Assembly (NCBI GenBank): GCA_900539195.1
Contig: UQBC01000018.1
Location: 1 to 49,222 of the forward strand
DNA: 49,222 bases
Direction of reading: 5' to 3'
Origin: an uncultured Oscillospiraceae bacterium
GTDB taxonomy: Bacteria > Bacillota > Clostridia > Oscillospirales > Ruminococcaceae
Of the stretch, positions 1 to 6,667 are shown piece by piece. The notes under the pieces are model-generated. The model made no database searches and was not told the DNA's origin. It saw only the letters and a program-made list of their open reading frames with translations. Positions within the stretch are counted from its first letter, which is position 1, and every line of letters starts with the position of its first letter. A program made the position numbers and the translations under genes.

Positions 1-613
1 ATTCTATATTTGTACTGCTGTCAAATACATCGCTGTATACTACCGTATCGTCCGCAGTTTTTACCGCCGGAGAAAGTGACCTGCCGATTTTGTCTGCAAG
101 CGGCTTCATCGTTATATTCAGTTCATCGCCGGTTACGGCTATTCCCGCCGTAAGCGTTGCAGGGAGTATGACCTCAACATCATTCCCCTCGTTTACATAT
201 GCGCTTCCGCGTCTTACAGCATTGTTCGACTTGTCGGCAACATCTCCGTTTTCATCGATATACTTTACATTCTCCCCGAACAGATACAGCGACCTTGTGC
301 CGTCCTCCTTTTCAAGGACAATTTCGCTCAGCGACTGCTCCTCACTGTTAAGCCTCGCCACATATCCGTCAGCTATTATCGTTTCTGCGTCAAGACTGTC
401 CGGCAGATTTTCTTCACTGACAGCAGTTTTTGCTATCTGCTCTTCGGCTTGTTTGCTATCCGCCTCGCTTTCTTGCACTTCCGCATTGACGGAATCTGCA
501 ACAGCTCCGCCATCAGCCGTGCTTGCCTGTTCTGCCTGAGCATAAGCGCTTACCGCACCGTTCACAGTCAGTGCAAGCGCTATCACCGCCGACAGCACAT
601 TTCTTTTTTTCAT
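1..613 (-). CDS. N-terminal part of a secreted protein (3' end outside window)
   Basis: Reading the minus strand from an ATG at 611-613 gives an open frame of about 204 codons that reaches the left edge without a stop. It starts with a typical Gram-positive signal peptide (MKKRN, a hydrophobic stretch rich in Ala, Val and Leu, then SAYAQA as a likely cleavage site), so the product is exported. A Glu/Ala/Ser-rich linker follows to about residue 70. Next come segments such as YVARLNSEEQ, LYLFGENVKYIDENG and TLTAGIAVTGDELNITMKP, which resemble the N-terminal region of large wall-associated or DNRLRE-type proteins of Clostridia. That family guess is weak. The ribosome binding site AGAAAGGAAAG lies just upstream. 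The plus-strand open frames over the same DNA are shadows. Confidence 0.75.
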   Translation of the reverse strand, partial: MKKRNVLSAVIALALTVNGAVSAYAQAEQASTADGGAVADSVNAEVQESEADSKQAEEQIAKTAVSEENLPDSLDAETIIADGYVARLNSEEQSLSEIVLEKEDGTRSLYLFGENVKYIDENGDVADKSNNAVRRGSAYVNEGNDVEVILPATLTAGIAVTGDELNITMKPLADKIGRSLSPAVKTADDTVVYSDVFDSSTNIE

Positions 614-648
614 ACTCTTTCCTTTCTGCTTAAAAGCAATATATTTTC

Positions 649-680
649 AGATAGCAAAATCGTTTCTGATTTTACTATCT
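649..680. repeat. Inverted repeat upstream of the truncated secreted-protein gene
   Basis: Arms 649-661 and 668-680 are complementary at 12 of 13 positions around a 6-base loop. It lies 36 bases upstream of the start codon at 613, so it could be a leader hairpin or an operator. There is no U-run, so it is not a standard terminator. Confidence 0.5.
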
Positions 681-1093
681 ATAATATGAACGTTTGAAAC
701 GCAAAAACCTTGCATCATTTTTCGACTTTTCTTCCGTTTTCTCTGTGTTGCACAAATTTTGGCTTACAAATTGTGTATAATGACGCTGTATAAATTCACT
801 TATATCTCATTTAATTCCAATTAGCTAAAATATCTCCATCACTGCAACCCTCGCGAAAGAACGCTTTTCGCACCCACGCCGACAACCCTCAGTCACAGTA
901 CCGAAAACTTGGCTTTATATCAGCTCTATCCCTCGCCCCGCACTATCTCATTTAAAAATTCCGCCGCAGGCGCTCAACAATTATTCATTATTCATTATTC
1001 ATTATTCATTATTCATCATCATTAGCCCCCTCCGTTCCGTTTTTGATTGCAATTTATCTTATCGCAAACAAAACCGGCTTAATATCAAAATTG
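681..1093. other. Intergenic stretch, no gene seen
   Basis: No credible coding frame with a ribosome binding site is visible between the divergent genes at 613 and 1161. The stretch holds a GC-richer patch (about 840-960), a segment ending in CCGCCGCAGGCGC, and the heptamer array annotated separately. The GC-rich segment plus array looks like a dispersed intergenic repeat, but this cannot be shown from one copy. Confidence 0.5.
981..1015. repeat. Heptamer tandem repeat, TTATTCA x5
   Basis: Five perfect head-to-tail copies of TTATTCA, followed by a degenerate TCATCATCATT tail. Because the unit is 7 bases it could change length by slippage. It is not in a coding region and lies about 80 bases upstream of the -35 of the AraC-type gene. 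Confidence 0.9.
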
Positions 1094-1122
1094 TTGCTAT
1101 TTTTACACAAATGTTGTATAAT
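1094..1122 (+). promoter_or_regulatory. Promoter of the AraC-type gene
   Basis: TTGCTA at 1094-1099 and a perfect TATAAT at 1117-1122, spaced by 17 bases, about 40 bases before the start codon at 1161. A SigA-type promoter by pattern only. Confidence 0.65.
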
Positions 1123-1160
1123 ATTCACAACACACAAAAATCAAGCGAGGAACGAATAAT

Positions 1161-1988
1161 ATGGCGGCAAAATCTACAAAATTCACAGACAAACAAGAAA
1201 TCGGTACAGAAACTCCCGATAGTGGTACAAATTATACCACGGTTTCAACCAACGGTACAGATGAAAATACAGAACCGGAAAAGCTCCTTTATGTACAACA
1301 GGCACAGGATTTTTTTCATGAGCCTGTCGAAAATGAAAATACTGTCTTTGCGCTTGTAGCCGCAGGCGAGGTAGAAAAGATACTTGAAAACAAGCTGAAA
1401 TACAATGCTGAACCCGACAGCGGAAAAGGTCAGCTTTCAGACGATCCGCTCCGCAACCAGATATACCATTTTGTTGTATGTGCCGCAGTAGTCGCCCGCA
1501 CCTGCCTTGCCGCAGGTATGTCAGAGGAAACCGCATACACCTTAAGTGACGTGTATATCCGCCGCGCAGACAAGTGCACCACCGTAAAACAGGTCATGGA
1601 ACTGAACGATGAAATGATAATGGATTATGCAGTCCGTATGCGCAGATTACGGCGCGCAAAACGGCTTTCCGTGCCGGTCCGAGAGGCTATCAGGATGATA
1701 ACGGAGAACGCCGGAAAGCGCCTTACCGCAAAGCATATCGCCGAAGCCATCGGCTATGACCGCTCCCATCTGCACCGTCTGTTCAAGGCAGAAATCGGTA
1801 TGGGGATCCACGAGTATATCAGCGCCGTGCGTATAAACGCCGCCAAAGGAATGCTTAAAGACGGCAACCATAGTATAGCCGACATCGCTTCACTGCTCGG
1901 TTTTTCATCGCAGAGCCATTTCTGCCGTGCGTTCAGCGAGGCTGTCGGCGTGACCCCGAAGGATTATAAGGACGGCAAACTCCCCTGA
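1161..1988 (+). CDS. AraC-family transcriptional regulator
   Basis: 275 residues. The C-terminal 100 residues form the double helix-turn-helix of AraC/XylS proteins: LTAKHIAEAIGYDRSHLHRL is the first HTH, and IADIASLLGFSSQSHFCRAF followed by GVTPKDYK is the signature second HTH. Residues 1-40 are a Thr/Asn/Glu-rich tail with little predicted structure. The middle (about 85-170) has an all-helical segment (LRNQIYHFVVCAAVVARTCL, AYTLSDVYIRRADKC) seen in AraC proteins of gut Clostridia; it contains no recognisable cupin-type sugar-binding domain, so the inducer cannot be inferred. The start is the ATG after GCGAGG at 1145-1150. It is a single gene with its own promoter, and the next gene has a separate promoter. 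It may act on neighbours on either side. Confidence 0.9.
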   Translation: MAAKSTKFTDKQEIGTETPDSGTNYTTVSTNGTDENTEPEKLLYVQQAQDFFHEPVENENTVFALVAAGEVEKILENKLKYNAEPDSGKGQLSDDPLRNQIYHFVVCAAVVARTCLAAGMSEETAYTLSDVYIRRADKCTTVKQVMELNDEMIMDYAVRMRRLRRAKRLSVPVREAIRMITENAGKRLTAKHIAEAIGYDRSHLHRLFKAEIGMGIHEYISAVRINAAKGMLKDGNHSIADIASLLGFSSQSHFCRAFSEAVGVTPKDYKDGKLP

Positions 1989-2019
1989 TACTATTTATAT
2001 ATAATTTACACGTTAATAC

Positions 2020-2048
2020 TTGAACTTGACAGCCGGATGTGATATACT
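2020..2048 (+). promoter_or_regulatory. Promoter of the ligase-like/argS run
   Basis: TTGAAC at 2020-2025, 17 bases, TATACT at 2043-2048. An overlapping alternative is TTGACA at 2026-2031 with TATTTT 17 bases later. Either would place the start of transcription about 40 bases before the ATG at 2097. Confidence 0.55.
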
Positions 2049-2096
2049 TATTTTATTATTGCGTTAAAGCAAAAGAACGAAAGAAGAGGAAAAGCT

Positions 2097-3161
2097 ATGG
2101 CAAAAAAAAGAATAGCCGTGCTGTTCGGCGGTGCGTCCGCTGACCATGCCGCTTCACTGCACACCGCATACAGCGTGCTCAGCGCTATGCCAAAAGAAGT
2201 AGAGCCGCTTGCAATCGGTATCACAAGAGCGGGCAGATGGCTTTTTTATCCCGGTAGCTATGAAAATATAAAAGACGGTAGCTGGGAGCAGGACAGCGAT
2301 TGCTGTTCGTGCGTAATTAGCCCCGATATGACGAACAAGGGCGTTATAAAGATAATCTCTGACGGCGAAAGCACGATTCACCGTATAGATGCCGTATTCC
2401 CAGTACTTCACGGAAAATACGGTGAGGACGGCAGAGTGCAGGGTCTGTGCAAGCTTGCGGGACTGCCTATTATCGGCAACGATTTTGCGGCGGCGGCACT
2501 GTGCAATGACAGGCGCATAATGGATCTGGTACTGTCTGACAGCGGAATAAAGGTAATTAATAATGTCACGCTTCACCGCAGTGAAATGAATGATATGCCG
2601 GCGGCGATCAGGAAAATTACCGATAAGCTGAAATTTCCTATATACACCGCACCGACAAGCTGTTCAACATCTGTAGGCGCTTGCAGAGCGGAAAATGAAA
2701 AAGAACTCGAAGAAGCTATAAAAGCAAGCTTTTCACACCACCCGTATATCATAGCCGAGAGTGCCGTTAAAGGCAGAGAGCTTACCTGTGCCGTGCTCGG
2801 TGCAAGGCATCACGACGAGCGGGTAGCGATAGGCGAGCTTGTAAGAACTGACAACAGCGTTGACAAATTCTCCGAATATATAGCGTCGACATCAGAGCTT
2901 AAAGTTCCTGCCAGACTGGACGGTCTTACACAGAACAAGATAAAGCAGACCGCAAGAGCAGCATATGACGCACTTTCCTGCAAATGTTTCGCAAGAGTTG
3001 ATATGGTGCTTGGCGATGACGGCGAGGTTTATGTAAGACGTGTAAGAGGAATACCAGGTCTTGACAGACAGAGTATATTCACACGGCTTGTAACCGAAAG
3101 CGCATACAGCTACGAGGAAATGCTGAAACTGCTCATCGGCGCTGTAGTTGACCTCGATTGA
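2097..3161 (+). CDS. D-alanine--D-alanine ligase homologue, predicted inactive
   Basis: 354 residues, the full length of a Ddl ATP-grasp enzyme, colinear throughout: FGGASADHAAS (substrate loop), VFPVLHGKYGEDGRVQGL, KGRELTCAVLG and CFARVDMVLGDDGEVYV. Ligand positions are replaced, however. The lysine of the usual MDK motif is Arg139 (NDR), the lysine of the FVKP motif is Ala185 (FPIYTAP), and the NEIN metal-binding motif is RRVR (314-317), so its Glu and Asn are both Arg. The family's first metal-binding Asp is kept (Asp302). On family knowledge this cannot bind Mg-ATP normally, so I infer a pseudoenzyme or a protein with a new role; the unbroken frame and clear ribosome binding site (GAAGAGG) argue that it is still made. 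It shares a strand and a run with murC. Confidence 0.8.
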   Translation: MAKKRIAVLFGGASADHAASLHTAYSVLSAMPKEVEPLAIGITRAGRWLFYPGSYENIKDGSWEQDSDCCSCVISPDMTNKGVIKIISDGESTIHRIDAVFPVLHGKYGEDGRVQGLCKLAGLPIIGNDFAAAALCNDRRIMDLVLSDSGIKVINNVTLHRSEMNDMPAAIRKITDKLKFPIYTAPTSCSTSVGACRAENEKELEEAIKASFSHHPYIIAESAVKGRELTCAVLGARHHDERVAIGELVRTDNSVDKFSEYIASTSELKVPARLDGLTQNKIKQTARAAYDALSCKCFARVDMVLGDDGEVYVRRVRGIPGLDRQSIFTRLVTESAYSYEEMLKLLIGAVVDLD

Positions 3162-3188
3162 GGCTTTGAAAGGAACAACGGATAATAA

Positions 3189-3611
3189 ATGAAAAAGAAC
3201 GTATGTATTACGATAAAAAGTACGCAGACTGTCGACCAGGATAAGGATTCGACAGAGCTGTTCACTTTCGGTGCAATGGAGCAGACAGAAAACGGCTTTC
3301 GTCTGTACTATGACGAAAGCGAAGCCACAGGCTTTGAGGGAAGCTCCGTAACGCTTGAAGTAACCGACGATATGGTGACTATGACAAGAAGCGGAAAGGC
3401 AATAAGCTCACTGTTTATCGAGCGGGGAAAGAAGCACCACTGCCATTACGGCACGGAATTCGGTGACTTTATGATAGGCGTATGCACTGATGAAATAAGA
3501 AACGAGCTTGAAGAAACGGGTGGAGAAATATATCTTAAATATACGCTCGACATCAATTCAAGCTATATGTCGGAAAATGAAATGTTTATAAACGTCAAGG
3601 AGTGTAACTGA
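3189..3611 (+). CDS. DUF1934 (YwiB-like) beta-barrel protein
   Basis: 140 residues of predominantly beta character (LTLEVTDDMVTMTRSG-like strands, RGKKHHCHYGTEFGDFMIGV, LKYTLDINSSYMSENEMFI). This matches the DUF1934/YwiB family, small lipocalin-like cytoplasmic proteins of unknown function that commonly sit directly upstream of argS in Firmicutes. That arrangement is present here: its TGA overlaps the argS ATG by one base, implying translational coupling. The start ATG is preceded by AAAGGA. No catalytic residues can be named. Confidence 0.85.
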   Translation: MKKNVCITIKSTQTVDQDKDSTELFTFGAMEQTENGFRLYYDESEATGFEGSSVTLEVTDDMVTMTRSGKAISSLFIERGKKHHCHYGTEFGDFMIGVCTDEIRNELEETGGEIYLKYTLDINSSYMSENEMFINVKECN

Positions 3612-5365
3612 TGAACAATATGATAGAGCTTGCTAAACAGCAGGTAAAGGAAACGGTAATGAACGCACTGGGCAGACTTGTTGCCGAGGGCAAGATAGAG
3701 GCAGTACCCCTGCCGGCTTTCAATGTTGAGCGTCCTGCAGACGTATCACACGGAGATTTCTCCTGCAATGCCGCAATGGCAAGTGCAAAGGCTCTCAGAA
3801 ACAATCCGAGAGCAATAGGTCAGATGATAGCCGATGCCGCAGTGCTTGACGGCACCGTATTTGAAAAGATTGAGGTTGCTGGACCGGGCTTTCTGAATTT
3901 CTTTATAAGCCCCTTATGGTTCAACGAAACTGTCGGCGAGGTTATTTCAAGCGGCAGCGACTACGGTAAGACCGAGCTTGGCAATGGTAAGAGAGTGCTT
4001 GTTGAATTCGTATCGGCAAACCCCACAGGTCCTATGCACATCGGTAACGCAAGAGGCGGCGCACTCGGCGACAGCTTATCTTCCGTACTGCAGTTTGCAG
4101 GCTATGAGGTAGAGCGTGAATTCTATGTAAACGACGCAGGAAACCAGATAGAAAAGTTCGGCAAATCGCTGTCTATAAGATATATGCAGATAGCGGATGG
4201 CAACAAGGCTGATGTTATCGCATCATACGGCGACGAGGATGTATGCCGCAAGATATTTGAAGATGAAGAAAACTTCCCTATGCCTGAGGACGTTTACAAG
4301 GGTGTTGACATAATAGAACACGCATATAATTTCTATAAGATAAACGGCGACAAGTTTGTAAACGCAGATGAGGAAAGCCGCAAGTCTGCACTGGTAGAAT
4401 ATGCTCTGCCGCTCAATATAGACGGTCTTGAGAGAGATTTAAAGAAATACCGTATCGTATACGACACATGGTTCAGAGAAAGCTCACTTCATAAAAACGG
4501 TGCGGTAAAGCAGATAGTTGATATGCTGACAGAAAAGGGTCAGACATACGAAAAGGACGGTGCAATCTGGTTCAAGGCATCCGATTTCGGCGACGATCAG
4601 GACAGAGTTCTTGTCCGTGCAAACGGCATTCCTACCTACTTTGTACCCGATATTGCATATCACTACAACAAGCTTGTTACAAGAGGCTTTGACAAGGCAA
4701 TCGATATTCTCGGTGCAGACCACCACGGATACATCGCAAGAATGAAAGCCGCCCTGACAGCGCTCGGCGTTGACGCAAGCAAGCTTGATATTGTTATAAT
4801 GCAGATGGTAATGTTGGTCAGAAACGGTGAAACGGTAAAGCTGTCAAAGCGTTCAGGCAAGGCTATAACGCTTTCGACACTTCTTGACGAAGTACCGATA
4901 GATGCGGCAAGATTCTTCTTCAATTTAAGAGATCCCAACACTCACCTTGAATTTGACCTTGAGCTTGCCATTGAGGAAAGCTCAAACAACCCCGTGTTCT
5001 ACGTTCAGTACGCTCACGCAAGAATATGCAGCATTCTGCGCCGTATGGAAGAAGAAGGCACAGGCTACAGAAACATTCCCGTATCGGAGCTTAACTTCAA
5101 TCACCCCGCAGAGCTTGCGCTTATACGTCATATTGCGGCTCTGCCGAACTGCATAAACGAAGCGGCAAAGGACTATAATCCCTCTAAGATAACGAAATAT
5201 CTGTGCGACCTTGCACAGCTTTTCCACAAGTTCTATGACAACTGCAAAATAAAGGGCGAGGAGGAGAACACTCTCCAATCAAGACTTTCACTCTGCGTTG
5301 CTACAAAGACAGTATTCAAGAATCTGCTCGATCTGCTTAAGGTCGATGCACCCGAAAAAATGTAA
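3611..5365 (+). CDS. argS: Arginyl-tRNA synthetase
   Basis: 584 residues, a class I aminoacyl-tRNA synthetase that charges tRNA-Arg in the cytoplasm. The N-terminal Arg-S additional domain (about 1-110; GPGFLNFFIS) is followed by the catalytic Rossmann domain with VEFVSANPTGPMHIGNARGG, where HIGN (His about 143) is the HIGH motif, and KLSKRSGKAITL (about 409) is the KMSKS-equivalent. The C-terminal anticodon-binding DALR domain contains PVFYVQYAHARICSILRR, typical of ArgRS. Length is normal and no residue looks damaged. It overlaps the DUF1934 gene by one base and is followed after 18 bases by the methyltransferase gene. Confidence 0.97.
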   Translation: MNNMIELAKQQVKETVMNALGRLVAEGKIEAVPLPAFNVERPADVSHGDFSCNAAMASAKALRNNPRAIGQMIADAAVLDGTVFEKIEVAGPGFLNFFISPLWFNETVGEVISSGSDYGKTELGNGKRVLVEFVSANPTGPMHIGNARGGALGDSLSSVLQFAGYEVEREFYVNDAGNQIEKFGKSLSIRYMQIADGNKADVIASYGDEDVCRKIFEDEENFPMPEDVYKGVDIIEHAYNFYKINGDKFVNADEESRKSALVEYALPLNIDGLERDLKKYRIVYDTWFRESSLHKNGAVKQIVDMLTEKGQTYEKDGAIWFKASDFGDDQDRVLVRANGIPTYFVPDIAYHYNKLVTRGFDKAIDILGADHHGYIARMKAALTALGVDASKLDIVIMQMVMLVRNGETVKLSKRSGKAITLSTLLDEVPIDAARFFFNLRDPNTHLEFDLELAIEESSNNPVFYVQYAHARICSILRRMEEEGTGYRNIPVSELNFNHPAELALIRHIAALPNCINEAAKDYNPSKITKYLCDLAQLFHKFYDNCKIKGEEENTLQSRLSLCVATKTVFKNLLDLLKVDAPEKM

Positions 5366-5383
5366 CTTCAGAAAGGAATCAAT

Positions 5384-6628
5384 ATGGACAGCAATCCCGT
5401 CAGTCAGGATATACCTATACGATTGCCGATACTGCTTGACGGCGGTACCGGCACAGGACTCGAAGAATACGGCTACGACCACAGTATGTCAACAGCTCAG
5501 TTTGTCTGTGCCAACCCTGAGGCTCTGATTGAGCTTCAGCAGGGTTTTATTGACGCAGGCTCACAGATACTATACACCGCAACACACGGCGCAAACCGTG
5601 AAAATCTAAAGGCGTTCGGTGTAGAGGATAAAACAGAAGAGCTTAATGCCGCCGCCGCAAAGATAACCTATGACAGCTTTCACGAAAAGGCGCTCATTGC
5701 AGGCTGTCTGTCGTCAACGGGACTTTACATAGAGCCTTACGGCGACTACACGTTTACCGAGATAATGTCGGTCTACAGACAGCAGGTTAAAGCTTTATCG
5801 CCCTACTGCGATATGTTTGTAATTGAAACAGTGCCGGCACTCTGGAATATGAGAGCCGCCGTGCTTGCCTGCAAAAAGGAAAACAAGCCGATAATAGCAA
5901 CAATGAAGGTTGACGAGGACGGAGAAACGGCAATAGGCACAAATGTACTGTGTACTCTTCTTGTACTTCAGGAAATGGGTATATCTGCTTTCGGTCTTAA
6001 CTGCACTTCAGCGGATCTGTGTCCCGACATCATAGAAGAAATTGCGCCATATGCAAAAGTTCCGCTTATAGTAAAGCCAAGTGCCGTATACGAAACTGAC
6101 GGCGAAAAGCAGAAAATCTCTCCGGAAGAGTTTGCTTTTGCAGTAAAGAAATCGGTCATAAACGGTGCAGAGATTGTTGGCGGCTGTTGCGGTACGGGAA
6201 AAGAACACCTTTGTGAGCTTCGTAAAATGCTGGATACGCTCGACGCTTCCGAGATCAAGTCTGTTGAAAAACAGGATACCTCTCTTGCTCTGGCAACGGA
6301 AAACCAGATGTTCTTCTTAGACCCCGAAACAACGGAATTTTCACCGGCAGTAGAATGCGGTCCATATATGGAGGACGACATTGCGCAGATGTGCAGTGAA
6401 AACTACGATGTCCTGACAGTAAGCATCAACTCTCCCGACGACGCTATTGATTTTGGCAGAAATATGCACATGGCAACACTTCCCGTTGCGTTTTTATCGG
6501 ATGACGAGATATCGCTCAAGATGGCGCTTATGCTGTATCAGGGCAGAGCGATAATAGACAAGAAATCACTTATAGAGCCTGAAAAGCTTGAGGCTATGGC
6601 TGAAAAATACGGTGCTGTGCTGTATTAA
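5384..6628 (+). CDS. Homocysteine S-methyltransferase domain protein (MetH N-terminal type)
   Basis: 414 residues. Residues 1-300 are a homocysteine-binding TIM barrel as in the N-terminal module of cobalamin-dependent methionine synthase: LLDGGTGTGLE at the start, and zinc-ligand cysteines Cys207 (GLNCTSA) and Cys268-Cys269 (GGCCGTG). These should bind zinc and activate homocysteine for methyl transfer. After a short linker the last 100 residues (VLTVSINSPDDAIDFG to GRAIIDKKSLIEPEKLEAM) faintly resemble the end of a pterin-binding barrel but are far too short to be one. No cobalamin-binding domain is present, so the methyl donor would come from a separate protein. The start ATG follows AGAAAGGA. 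Confidence 0.85.
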   Translation: MDSNPVSQDIPIRLPILLDGGTGTGLEEYGYDHSMSTAQFVCANPEALIELQQGFIDAGSQILYTATHGANRENLKAFGVEDKTEELNAAAAKITYDSFHEKALIAGCLSSTGLYIEPYGDYTFTEIMSVYRQQVKALSPYCDMFVIETVPALWNMRAAVLACKKENKPIIATMKVDEDGETAIGTNVLCTLLVLQEMGISAFGLNCTSADLCPDIIEEIAPYAKVPLIVKPSAVYETDGEKQKISPEEFAFAVKKSVINGAEIVGGCCGTGKEHLCELRKMLDTLDASEIKSVEKQDTSLALATENQMFFLDPETTEFSPAVECGPYMEDDIAQMCSENYDVLTVSINSPDDAIDFGRNMHMATLPVAFLSDDEISLKMALMLYQGRAIIDKKSLIEPEKLEAMAEKYGAVLY

Positions 6629-6667
6629 ACAGCCGATATATTCTTCATCACGGAAGGAATTTTAGGA

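Noticed and set aside
90..539. 149-codon plus-strand open frame
   Set aside because: It is antisense to the secreted-protein gene, which has a signal peptide and ribosome binding site on the minus strand; the plus frame has a Ser-rich shadow composition.
981..1015. Short repeat array as a CRISPR
   Set aside because: The units are 7 bases with no spacers, and no cas gene is in the window.
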